From Trachelipus rathkii (Eukaryota > Arthropoda > Malacostraca > Isopoda > Trachelipodidae): a stretch of DNA of 64,000 nt. The notes beneath the pieces were generated by a model. The model did not search any database and was not told where the DNA came from. It saw only the letters and a list, made by a program, of their open reading frames with translations. The DNA lies in NCBI GenBank assembly GCA_015478945.1, contig JABUQX010124014.1, forward strand, positions 1-64,000. Direction: 5' to 3'. Shown here in pieces: positions 1 to 11,789 of this stretch. A program made the translations under genes and the position numbers. How positions within the stretch are numbered: position 1 is the stretch's first letter; each line of letters starts with the position of its first letter.

Positions 1-1610
1 TGCGTTAATTTGACGGTCTCCGCTTCTAGAATGTAAGATTAACATTATCATTATATTCGTGGTTCTTCTGTCAGTGTTTGCTTTCTCATTGAGGAATTAA
101 TTTATTCTGACTAGATTCAACTTGCGGTAAGACTCCACAGAAGAGAGAGTTTCGGTATTTCAAGTTGATAAAAGGAGATTGCTATTGGAGAGAGGAAGGA
201 AATAGTGTGTTTTGTAGCTTTTAACGAGTGGCGAGGGGAAAATAAGGTTTACAGTTTGTGTTGACAAGGATAATAGGAGTGGAGTTATAGGCAAATAGTG
301 AGGGAGTGTCTTGTTGTTGAGTTAGGGCAATAAGTTTTTAAGGCAAGAAGGGGTAATAAAGGTTGTGTGAGGCTTAAGGCAGATAGGATTGCAATTTCTT
401 TTTTTGAGAAGGATAATGAACCCACACAGGTAAGCTTCACCTGTATGGCCGCAAGAGTGAAAGTTACAACGAGACGCTGCATTTCTTGTTTTTTTTGAAA
501 GAATTTGCAATTGAACCGAGCATAATACGCAGACCAGGAATAAGGCCATTGGATAGAGGGTATACACAACTTCTACGTGCATGTGCTCCCGCGTGAAGAA
601 TCTAAAACAGTGGGGTGTAATATTTTTTGAACGAATAAGATTTATTTATGCATATTAACTTCCAGTAACATGACAGTTACAAATAATTATATAAAAAAGA
701 TTCGTTCTTTTCATAAGTCAGCTCATTGTATCGGTGACAGTAATAATTTTTGGTTCATCTAATTATTTACTTAACTCTTCTCTCAAAATTAAACAAACAA
801 ACGGGTTTGTAGAGTTCGAGGCCAGGTCCAATATACTCGACTCTTAGAGTAAGGGCCGTGAGGAACTATCAATACTCTTTTTACGATAACTTACTTTGAG
901 GAGAATACTGACTGGCACGATCTCATTCTCACTCGAAATACTTGTCCAGGGTGGTATGCATCGCTCCACGAGAAATATTCAGTCCAGATTTTGGGGAGGA
1001 ATCGATTACATGCGGAGTTGAGGGTAATACATAAACACTATATTGTATAACTAAATATGTATATTATTAATATAAATACTTTAGGGTCTTATATTTAGTA
1101 ACCAATATATTATTTTTGGTAAATATTACTGGGTTTCAGTAAGTATACGACCTATACTAATAAAGAATACTTGTAAGTCCAGTTTTTTAGGGGTAGAGAG
1201 AATAATGGCATTTAAAGTATCAATTAATTGATCACACTTTATTCAATATTATATTCTATTCGTGTGCTATGTAAATTATTTACATGTCATTCTATAAACA
1301 GACATCGGCGACTAATGTGTTTATAACTCTTTCTAAAAACTTAGCAATGTACAGCAATTAGATGCTCTACCCTCCTTTTTTCTGGATATTATGGAACAAA
1401 TCTTTGTATCTCAGATACATATAAGGATTGTAATTATGAAGGGCAAATTGTATAGATATCGATTTTCATTATGGAAAACTACTTTGGAAAAATACAGGTT
1501 TATATGTGCCACTTGTATCCACGACTATTGGTATTTTTGTCGATTTGCTAAATGTATTGACTGGAATAATTTTAGATTGGTTATAAAAATATACAGGATT
1601 GATATAAGCT
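1..1610. other. AT-rich intergenic DNA, nothing recognised
   Basis: No open frame of convincing composition is present on either strand. The longest frames (under 100 codons, near 285-582 on the minus strand) are rich in Leu, Ser and Cys and show no domain motif. No tRNA-like or rRNA-like segment was seen. Confidence 0.6.
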
Positions 1611-2010
1611 AAAGGACGAAAGAGGATCTGATAGTAAAGAAGAGAGATGATGGAATGATGAAAGATGAGAATCAGAATTCCGATAAGGAAGGAATGATGA
1701 TAAGATAGAGTACCCGTTGACGAGAGTATATATGATTGTTGTTTGTTGATACATGACGTTGAGATGAGGACGGAAAGGAGAGCAATTAGAAGATATGAAG
1801 AAGTTAGAAAAAATTTTATTAATATTGATATAAGGAAAATAATGTAAGGAAAAAATATTGAATTATAAAAATCTAAATTTATATTTTTAATATATGATGA
1901 TGATGATGATGAGACTGGTGTTTGGAATATTATGATATATTTATAGATAGGGATGAATGTAGGGCCTAGAGAAGGCATGTAAGGCAAAACTGATAAGTAA
2001 TAAAAACAAT
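1610..2010 (+). repeat. Purine-biased low-complexity tract with a (GAT)n core
   Basis: The plus strand is dominated by A and G with frequent gatga-type words, and holds a short pure (ATG)n run at about 1894-1912. The 185-codon open frame on the opposite strand is Ser/Ile/Tyr/Leu-rich and is the expected result of this composition, so it is not called as a gene. Confidence 0.6.
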
Positions 2011-2820
2011 GATAGATAAATGACATTAATACTCAGATGAGATAATATCCACCAATTAAGTGAATTATTGAGCTTACGAGAAGAAAGATAAGTGTGAATA
2101 TGATAGAGATTAATATAATTAGTAAGTACGTACAGGTTGATAGAGATATATGTACTAAAATAGCACTGGATTGGGGAACAGCAAGTTATAATAATCAGTG
2201 TTCTCATATGTTGCACCTGACTAAAAAAAAACAAATCGATGATAATTAGAATGTATGGAATTAAAATGATTTTTTAGACAGCCTAAAAATGTTGCAATAT
2301 ATGCCTTTGAGAGGATAGTGCGTAGTCAGCAACATGGACTAATGTGCTTATTCAAAGAGTTGTTGTGTTAATGACTTATGGTATAATTTTAGAGATTGTG
2401 AATGATGATGCTCTATGGCATTTGAAATGTAAGTCAATTGATTGATTTTCAATTTAAATTTTGAACGTTATAACGGTATTGACGATTGTCGATTGAGAAT
2501 CACAAAAGGAATACCTATGGAAACATACACTTCGGTTTTAAACTCTGAGACAATAGAAATCATATCCTATAACACCAAAATATTTTGTTCGTTTATATCT
2601 CCGTGCACCATACCTATATAAAGAAAAGTTAATGATGTAAGAGTAGTATATAGTGTTATATGTGATCCAAGTTTATTAAATATAAAAAGTAAGAGTTTGA
2701 CTTGATGTGGGTATTACCAAGATAATATTAAGCATTTTCCGAAAACTGATTTCAAAAATATTTTTAGCTTTACATTTTCATCTATAAATTTGGGACATAT
2801 GACAAAAATTTGAAGTATTA
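2010..2820. other. AT-rich intergenic DNA, nothing recognised
   Basis: Ordinary AT-rich sequence with no long frame, no repeat unit and no RNA-like fold that I could identify. Confidence 0.5.
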
Positions 2821-3640
2821 TATATCATATGAAAATTATATAAATATTAGTAATATATTAGAATTTAAATATTACAAAGTTGATATAAATAATAATTTAA
2901 TAAATTATATTTATAATTTATATTGATAATTTATTCGTAAATATTATTTTTATTTTATTATTAATATATTTATTTGTATATATTATAGGTTTTATTATTA
3001 TTTATTTATTTAATTATTTTGTTATTTTATGTTTTTTAAAATATATGTGTTTAATAATAATGATTTTATTAATAATTATTATATATATTAATTAAAGAAA
3101 TTATACTAATAATATTATTATATATATATATGTATGGGTTTTGGGTGAGTGACGTAATAAGTTAGTATATAAATATTATAATAAAATATATATACTTAAT
3201 ATATTAATATTTTATATATTAGTGTAATAATAATTATAATTATATATTTAAGTAAAATTACTTATTATTTATTTAGCTACTTTATAGTATATATTATATT
3301 ATTATATATTATTATTATATATTTACCAATATAAAATATTAATATATATACTATTATTTTAAGGTAGTTGGTTATTCAGTTACATAATGTAAATCACCAT
3401 GGTTATTTAACTGTAAACAAATTGCGATTGTGCTACTTCGTAATGATAATAAATTTGCATTCTTTTAATTAAAGAACTATGAAACACTGATAATTTAAAA
3501 AAAACAGTCTAGATTATAACAATATAATAATCAGTATATATAAATAATATAATTATATATATATATATAATATTATAATATAATATTATATATTTACTTT
3601 ATATATATAATTAATTTAATCTTATTATTATTAATTTAAC
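2820..3640. repeat. Degenerate TA-rich arrays
   Basis: Almost pure A+T sequence made of interrupted TATA, AATA and ATTA words, including (TA) runs near 3118-3131 and 3555-3570. It is interrupted at about 3360-3530 by sequence of higher complexity. The interruptions suggest an old microsatellite or noisy sequence over one. Confidence 0.7.
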
Positions 3641-4690
3641 TTAATTTTTCCGATAATCCTAGCTCTTGTGGTATACAAAGGGATTATGAAACCTACTATC
3701 ACATATTATCTCTTACTGCTAAATCTAACTGGGATCTTAGAGTTGCAAAAATTATAGATACCTGCAAATTTTACGCATTAAAAACAATTGGTTTAGAAAA
3801 TTAAATATTGGAATACTCGCCGTAAACCAGAATGAGAATCGTGGTACATTGATAGCTATTGGGAGAATGAGGCTTCAAATTAGGAATAAATTTGTAGTCA
3901 AGAGACACATAGTGACACTAACTAAAAATTAATTATTAGTATTTATTATATATATTATTTATTATATTTATATATGTTATTATTCTAGCTAAATGCAATA
4001 TTTGTTTTGAATTCTGAATATGTATTTTTCTATTTACATAAACTATAACATTTCTCAAACTCTATAGAATACGTGTGGGCACAAAGTCCTCTCATTATCG
4101 TTTCAGAGTTTCACACATGAGCTCGCGGCAGCTTGATTTACTGAAAATATAAATATCCTACCTATACTATATTATATGACCTTTTTACGGTGATTATGAA
4201 TTTTAATTATATATATTATTTTATTTTACCTCTATATATAATATATAGTAAAATATATCAAATTAACAACTTTATTCATTTATATATTTATTCCAAATGT
4301 TGTTATAATGTAGTATGATCGCGTTTATATAGTCGCGACTAATATCTATAATCTTTTCTAGTACTGATAGTATATATACCGAGATATATATTATAGAATC
4401 GACTCGTGATGGACGCAAGGAGAGTATGAGATCAACCGACTACTCATAAAACGTAGAGGACATGTACTTGGTATTACAATATCCTGTACCGCGAATCAGA
4501 TTGGGTTTTATCTACCTGTGGGGACTAAAGAATAATATAACATCTATTGACCTGACATTATAAGAACGTTAGGTGGACTAGCGGTATTGGGATTAAGCGG
4601 AACATTTAATATAGTCTTCGATAGTTTCACTGATATATGGTCCCCCTAGTGTTACCTTATTAAATACCTATCAATATTGGAGTGAATATA
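3640..4690. other. AT-rich intergenic DNA, nothing recognised
   Basis: Mixed AT-rich sequence with short TA patches near 3940-3980 and 4200-4260. No coding signature or repeat unit was seen. Confidence 0.5.
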
Positions 4691-4724
4691 TATAAGCACG
4701 TTTTATAGGTTTAGTTAATAGGTA

Positions 4725-4910
4725 ATGATTTTAATATATATTATATATTATATATATATATATATTATATATTAATATATTATAATATAATATAATATAA
4801 TATATATAATATAATATATTATCATTATTATATATTATAATATCTAAATATTATTATATTATTATATATTATATATTAATTATAAATATTATATAATTCA
4901 CATATATATG
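4725..4910. repeat. Degenerate (TA)n/(TAATA)n array
   Basis: About 185 bases composed nearly only of A and T in TATA and TATAAT words. The sequence becomes complex again after about 4910. Confidence 0.75.
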
Positions 4911-4919
4911 TACTCATGT

Positions 4920-6620
4920 ATCCCAGACATTGGCTGCTGGTGTACGTGTATGGTAGTATAATGAAAATAAGTGTTTTGAAAAACTTATATGTTTAACATA
5001 AACTCATTATTCATTATCTACGTAGAAGCTTAGATTTAGATAGAAGGCCATCATTGAAAGATAAGTAGCCCATTGAAGAAACCAGAACGAAGATAGTAAT
5101 AATTCAAAAATTACTCGTATTAAATTGACTCGATTCGAATTCGAGAAGCAAGGGAGCTGGGTCAGGTGCAACGACCACCCCCTTATTAGATTTTAAAGTT
5201 TCTTAATTCCTTTCTTCCTTTTTAATTTTTGCTTTAATAAAATAATAAAATTTTGGGCTCGGGCTGGCCCCCATTTTCAGCCCCCTAAAAACTAGACAAC
5301 TCGGAATTCAGCCGATTTTGATCCTATAAGACCAAACTATAACTTTTTTTTGCCCGGCCCTACTTATTGTAAAACGTTTGTTTTCCGCGTCGTTTTTAGC
5401 GCACCTGTGATCCATGTAACATTAATTCTTTTCAGCATTTTTAGCTTTTCCGATATCCAATCTTAGAGATTATGACAAAACGGCTTCCGCTCCAGTTTGA
5501 CGCTCTATTTTTCGAAATGACTTCAAACTCTGAAAATACTTCATATTATGTCTATCCTCCTCATATAGTCGACTAGAGAAGTACTCAGTTTCCGATTGTG
5601 TTCTGAGCTATTTGTGCTACAAGCGTTTCCAATTTCAAAACCCACTTCTAATTCTTTTGCGATTTTTGACGCATTATAGAAAAGAAAGGTTCGCGATACC
5701 ATTTCTTTTTCTACTCATCACGCCGTGTCATCAGCTAAAGTATAAATTTTCAGGGTTCTTAAATCAAGTCGGGCAAGCATGCAATCGCTTTCCTCTTATT
5801 AGTTATTTATTTGTATACTAAAAGAACACAAAATTTTTAAAAATTTCAAAAAACTAATTTTTTTTGAAAATTTGTTTCCAAGTAAACAAAATTCCAACAA
5901 ACTAATGCTAACTACAAACAAAAGAAATTATCTATTGGTAAAATACTTTGATCTCCGCCTGGCCCTACATACATGCCACTGAAAATTCATTTTATTTGAT
6001 CATCACATTTCGCCCCGATACAGAGAAAAATGAAATTATTCGTATTTGTCACATTACTCAATAACCATTAGAAAAGTGGGTTTGGAAATTGGACAACTTT
6101 GACTTCTAGAGCACTCCACCTTCCTTTATGACGACTGTTTCAATATCGGGTCTAAGACAAAGATGATAACTTCCAAAAATTCGAATTACGAAGAGAGTTA
6201 CTTTATTTCAAAAACTATTAAGTAAGGTGCACACTCAAAATTAAGAAAACCATATTCAGGCTATATTGTCAGTTCCACCTCGTCTAAGGAAATTTTGATA
6301 AGTCATTTTGAAAACCACTAGTAAATTTACGGAAGCGATTGTTTTCCGACAAAATGTAATTATATTAACGGAGTACGATTGGAAAAAAATTGAAATTTCT
6401 TGAAAAAAATGACTACAGCACAGAAAAATTCACCAAGGAAAAAATACGTTTAATACAGGGGCAATAAACAGATACATTTGAGTGGAGTTTATAGGTCATA
6501 ATCGGCTGAAAATATCTAGCAATTGTTAATGTCCATCCTTTAGGAAGGGAGAGCTAGAGAAATGTTAAAATGAGTTGCATCAATGCCCCGTGCCCAATTT
6601 GGTTTTCTTGACCAGCCACT
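4920..6620. other. Unassigned moderately complex segment with G/C-run words
   Basis: This 1.7-kb segment has balanced complexity but only short frames. It carries repeated GGCCC-type words: ctggccccca near 5264, gcccggccctac near 5353 and gcctggccctac near 5957. Such words in an AT-rich setting suggest fragments of one dispersed repeat, but I cannot name it. The 69-codon frame at 5612-5821 has no recognisable domain and is not called as a gene. Confidence 0.35.
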
Positions 6621-6629
6621 TGTATAATA

Positions 6630-6775
6630 CATATATATAATAAATACTACTATTATAATATTATTATATATATATATATAATATACTACTAGGTAATAGG
6701 TAATAATATTACCTATTAGAGGTAATTAGGCTAGTAATATATTTAGTCTCATATACTATTATATATATATTTTAT
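6630..6775. repeat. Degenerate TA array with TAGGTAATA motif
   Basis: TA-rich sequence with near-repeats of a taggtaata word at about 6690-6735. Short array with no coding content. Confidence 0.6.
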
Positions 6776-6994
6776 TCCAGCAGTCGCTAATTATAAAGTT
6801 CCTTCACAATATATTTATATAAAGTACATTCTGCACTTAATAGCTTTATGCCTTCTCGATGTACACTAGCTTGAACAGATAAACCCCCCGTCCCTCAGGA
6901 AAGGTTCAATTTTTCCGTCTAGGTAGAAAGAGAGAGCCGATACCCCATGAAGCCCCGACTCTTGCGGTCGAATACGCTTAATGCTTTACTATCA
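6776..6994. other. Short complex spacer between TA arrays
   Basis: About 220 bases with higher GC (for example near 6880-6985) sandwiched between two TA arrays. No gene recognised. Confidence 0.4.
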
Positions 6995-7620
6995 GCGCCT
7001 ATATATATATATATAATATATAATATTATTAATATAATATATAATATAAATATAATATATATATATATAATTATATATATATATATATATATCAGTTCTT
7101 GTAAAACAAATATACATTATATAAATATATAATATATTATATATATACTATATATATATATAATAATATATATAATATATATATACGATATTATATAATA
7201 TATTAAATCAGTATGAAGTGATTATGTGTTAAAATTGGAAGAAGCCCAACGCTCATTTTTTCATATTATCTTTTAATATATATAATACTTATATTAATTA
7301 AGAATAATATATATATTATAATAATAAATATAATATATATAAATATATACTTATAATATATATAGTTATATATATTATATATAATATTAGTTTATATTAT
7401 ATAGTATATAATTATATATATATAGTTAATATATATATATATTATATATTATTCTATATATATATATATAAAAATATATATATATATATATAATATATAT
7501 ATATATTATAGTAATATAAATTTATATTATAGTATATATATATATATAATATACTATATATATATATATATATAAATATAATATATATATGTTATATATT
7601 ATATATAGTATAGTATATAG
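6995..7620. repeat. Long degenerate (TA)n array
   Basis: Mostly TATA and TATAAT words for about 620 bases, interrupted once by complex sequence near 7203-7270. The Ile/Tyr-alternating frame across it is a translation of TA repeats, not a protein. Confidence 0.8.
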
Positions 7621-8430
7621 ATAAAGCAAAAATAAATTCCTAAGAAAAAATGGGAGAATTTAATGATTAAAATCATAAGGTTTATTAGTAAATTTAATCG
7701 CCGGACATGAGAGTGAGCGAAGTTGGAGAACATCTTCAATTTTATTTCAATATTTCGGATAGTAAGAGGGCAAGTCCCAATAAGTCCTTTCATCTCAATA
7801 ACATATTCCCTCAAGAGTCAGAAGTCTTAAGTAAACTTTTCTACTGGAACACAGAAACACGGGGTAAAATACCAGTATGCACAAGGATGTAAATATTGGA
7901 AATGTGATTGGCGAACAAGAAACGGTCCATCTACGCGCTTTTTGGGACCTGTTGTGCCATTACACCTTCCTAAATTTCTCATCCCTCTGCTTACTAATCA
8001 CATTTGAAGCTTCCGGAGATTTCTTTGTAATTTACAGCAATCTTTTATCTTCTCATAAGGACATTAAAAATAATCCGAAAACCCGTCGTAATTCAAGAAT
8101 TTAAAACTCTCTCCTAAAATGCGATATTATATTCCAAAAATGATAAAAAAAAGGTGTGAAGAAATATCACAATGTAATAGGAAATGTTGGGTCTTGTTTT
8201 TTGGAATTTGTTATTCTTGGTAAGCATTTACATTACTCCAGTTCAGTTCAGCGCTTTACACTTCTTCAAAAACCAGCTGAATTCTAATGTGCATTCTCTG
8301 ATGTTTCAATTTAGTTTTAACTAATGACTTCGAATTTGTTCCTGACAGCGACGAATTAATAAAAATTAATTTAACTTCTGCCTTTTATATTATTAACGGA
8401 TAATATAAATTTTTAGTGTCTAGAAATTTC
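7620..8430. other. Intergenic spacer, nothing recognised
   Basis: Two overlapping short open frames (about 61 and 75 codons, plus strand, 7707-8104) have mixed composition but no motif, signal peptide or recognisable domain. I do not call them as genes. Confidence 0.4.
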
Positions 8431-8448
8431 GGGGGGCAATGGCCCCCC
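8431..8448. other. Perfect GC hairpin (7-bp stem, 4-nt loop)
   Basis: The 18 bases at 8431-8448 form a GGGGGGC/GCCCCCC stem closing an AATG loop. It stands alone in AT-rich DNA just before a TA array. It may be a fragment of a dispersed repeat with complementary G and C runs. No terminator function is implied in a eukaryote. Confidence 0.6.
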
Positions 8449-8459
8449 TATTCTTCATG

Positions 8460-8660
8460 AATTAATAATATATATATAATATATATTATCTATATAATAA
8501 AATATATAATAATAATATATATATATAATATATATTCATATATAATTTAATTTAATATAATATATTATATATATTTATATATATATATAAAATAAATAAA
8601 TATATATAATATATATAATAATAATATATACTAATATTTATTATATTATATATATATTTG
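8460..8660. repeat. Degenerate TA-rich array
   Basis: About 200 bases of TATA, AATAA and TATAAT words. No coding content. Confidence 0.75.
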
Positions 8661-9044
8661 GTTTACAGAATTGATTTAGATATATTGCTAGTATTATAGT
8701 AATCATATAATTAATTAATTTAAGAGGGTAATAGCCTTCAGTCTATAAAATCAATTAATTTATTAATATATATCGTACTTAAGATGTGTAAATTGGAAGT
8801 TTATTAAAAAAACAATAAATATTAGACTAAAAGTATAATTGTTAATCTAAAATAAAAATATATCTTCTTTTTTTCCTGTTAATTATTATAAAGAAACTAA
8901 TATTTTAGTTTTTTTTTAAACCAAGGTGCGGATAAAAGAGCGAGAAACTTTTTTTGATCCGGACGTGAATCCCAATTTCCTGAATCGCACCTCCGCTAAG
9001 TCCGCTCGGAGCGGATTGCGACTAAAGAGCGAAGTGCCCACTAC
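8661..9044. other. Spacer with a small GC-richer patch containing two inverted repeats
   Basis: Within 8921-9045 the sequence is clearly richer in G and C. It contains a 7-bp inverted repeat, aggtgcg at 8924-8930 and cgcacct at 8986-8992, 69 bases end to end. It also contains a perfect hairpin at 9001-9015 (TCCGCT, CGG loop, AGCGGA). The spacing of the first pair resembles a tRNA acceptor stem, but no T-arm or anticodon arm can be drawn, so no tRNA is called. Confidence 0.4.
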
Positions 9045-9357
9045 ATATATAATATATAAATTATATATAAAAATTAATATATTTTATATAATATATTTAT
9101 ATATATATATACTATATATAATATGTATATATATATATAAGTAATCTATAAAATCATTATATATAATATAATATATATAGTATATATATATATATGATAT
9201 TATAGTGATAATATATATTTTAATATATTATATAACTATATATATTTTATAATTAATATATTATATATATAATAATATAGTATATATAATATTATTAATA
9301 TATTATTTAGATATATATATATATAAATACTTATAATATAATATATATATATATATA

Positions 9358-9393
<36 letters not shown>

Positions 9394-9411
9394 TAATAAG
9401 AATATAATAAT

Positions 9412-9448
<37 letters not shown>

Positions 9449-9475
9449 AAATAATATATATATTATTTATTATTG
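9045..9475. repeat. Long degenerate (TA)n array
   Basis: About 430 bases that are almost entirely TA dinucleotides with AAT interruptions, with purer runs near 9369-9393 and 9418-9443. Confidence 0.8.
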
Positions 9476-10850
9476 ACAACCACACCGTTTACTCTACAGA
9501 ATATCAAAACTCCTTCTCTTTACAACATAAAGATATACACCAGTATACTATCAAATAATTTTGCAATAATAATTTTTTATGGGTTGTTCAAATGTGTATA
9601 TACATTTTTTAAAATCCACAAAACTCGAACACTCGTCTCATATTTTCTCTGCAGTTGTCTCACGACAAATAAATCATTAAACATATAAGGTACTATCGTG
9701 CGACTATTTAATCTTTCTCAAAAAAAATACGGGTTGTCACTAACCCACCTCCTTGCGCTCTGAGAAATTATTACCATACATCAGGACTACCTTTATCCTC
9801 ATCTTCTACAATTTAAACTCAAAATATATATCAACTATTTAGTCCTGATATATGTTATCGTTACTATAATGATTTAAGGTAAGAGTATTTTTAGTATGCA
9901 TATATAAAATCATTAAGAGTAAAGATTGGACTAATGGGGAGAGAAGGATACTGATTCTTTATTACTTTATAATATAGTTGGAAATTAATAAATTTTGTAT
10001 ATAATATATTATCAATACTAATAATAGATAAATAGAGATATATAGATATCATTCTATTATCTACTTATTTAGATTTATGCTTTAACCTGCTCTGCAGTAG
10101 ACAGCACCTATTTTGTTACTGAGAAATACTAATATCTACTTTTCTCACACTCACGGAGGTAGGCCGAGCGTAACGACTACGTAATGATGGATAGTTTAGT
10201 TTTAGGATATAAATGGTCACACTTTCTGCTATTTTATACTATTATCTTGAGCATTCACCACATTCGTACAAAGTAGTCTTGGTTATAATGTCTCTATCTA
10301 TCATTTCTAAATCACAATATGATATGATCAAAATTTAGACTGAACCATATTATATCTCGAGTAAATTATACTAAAAGTGGAATTGTATTATCTTGACATA
10401 TTTACACTCAAATAATAAAGTCTATAATTATTCTAGAGAAAAAAAATTCGTATTATAATTATACAAAAACGTTAAGTAAAATAGTAGTATATATATATAA
10501 TATTATAATCGAAATAATTAATTTAAATAACATAACTATTCACTTATCCCTAAATAATATGCCGTTATCCCAAGAAAGACTCTTCCTTCCTTGAAACGGT
10601 GGCTGGTTTTTTATACTTAATATTGATCTGGTTAAACTAACTTATTCGCCAATTTGTATGTTAATTTAGTTTCAGAATTTGATTGCTTATATCTCGAAAT
10701 ACATTTACCACTTAAGAGAGATGATGAATTATTATATTTGCATTGTAAAAGGATTAATGCTTTTATTATTTTGTCACAAATACAATCACTTCTACTATTT
10801 GATTTATTATCTATTTGAATTTTCGTTGATTAAGAGCTCTAATAAACTAA
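9476..10850. other. AT-rich intergenic DNA, nothing recognised
   Basis: Short open frames (60-71 codons) have the Ile/Tyr/Phe/Lys bias expected from AT-rich noise. No repeats or RNA genes were seen. Confidence 0.5.
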
Positions 10851-11165
10851 TAATAATTTAATTAATAATAAATTAATAATAATATCACTCTATATATATA
10901 ATAGAGTAAATAAACATATAAATTAAATAAATATAGATAATAAAGATAATACTCATTAAATAATAATAAAATAATAATAATGAACATAAATAAAATAATA
11001 ATATAAATATATAAATAATAATAATAATAATAAATTTAAAAATAAATCAATAATATAAATAATCAATAATAATAATGAGAAGATAAAAACATAAGAAGAG
11101 AAGAAGAAAAGAAGAAGAAGGAGAGAGAAGGAAGTTAAGATTGAGATAGAAGAGAAGACTAGATA
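10850..11165 (+). repeat. (AAT)n/(AATA)n array passing into a GA-rich purine tract
   Basis: AAT and AATA words fill about 10855-11075, including a pure (AAT)n run near 11018-11032. They are followed by a GAAGA-rich plus-strand purine tract at 11088-11160. Opposite-strand frames rich in Leu, Phe, Tyr and Ser are by-products of this composition. Confidence 0.75.
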
Positions 11166-11506
11166 AGAATGACCTTCAGCAATTTTGATCGATAAGAAAG
11201 AAAGAATTGAAACGTGCAATAGTAATCATCAACTATAGATAGCTCACACGAAGATTTAGAGAATGATGGGATTATGCCAACTATATCACGCAAGTACAAG
11301 TGAAGAATAAACAAACGAATGAATTAAGAAAGAAGAAAATGAAATAGTGTACATATTGTAAATATTTATTCTTAATAAATCGTAATTAATAATAATTAAT
11401 AGTATAATCAAATGGACAGTTGTATGATAATAATAAAACATGTTATCCTTAATACAATAATAAATCATAAATTTATACTTTATATCAACTAATAATAAAT
11501 ATGAAT

Positions 11507-11547
11507 AAAATATAGGTAGTAAAATATAGGTAGTAAAATATAGGTAG
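11507..11547. repeat. Three perfect tandem copies of a 14-bp unit
   Basis: The unit aaaatataggtagt repeats at 11507-11520, 11521-11534 and 11535-11547, the last lacking its final base. This is a young local tandem duplication inside AAT-rich DNA. Confidence 0.9.
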
Positions 11548-11559
11548 CTTCAATCACAT

Positions 11560-11780
11560 TAATAAATAATCTAATATAATAATCATAATTAATAATTAAT
11601 AATAATAAAATAATAAAGAAGACGAAAGAAGAAGAAGAAGAAGAAGGAAGAAAAGAAGACATCCGTAGAACCAAGTAGAAGTGACAGAGGAAGAAGATAA
11701 CCATTAAACCGGGGGAAGAGGAAGAAAGACGGAGGCAGGAGAAGATAGAAAGAAGATATGTCAGAAGACTTATAAGAAGA
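11560..11780 (+). repeat. (AAT)n array passing into a (GAA)n-rich purine tract
   Basis: AAT-type words at about 11570-11615 lead into a plus-strand purine tract at 11616-11780 with a (GAA)n run near 11628-11646. It has the same order, AAT then GAA, as the arrays at 10850-11165 and 50870-51115. Confidence 0.75.
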
Positions 11781-11789
11781 TTAAGCAAA

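Noticed and set aside
1469..2026. 185-codon minus-strand frame
   Set aside because: Ser/Ile/Tyr-rich translation of the complement of a purine-biased low-complexity tract, with no domain.
8924..8992. Possible tRNA: 7-bp acceptor-like stem 69 bases apart
   Set aside because: No T-arm consensus, D-arm or anticodon stem can be drawn.
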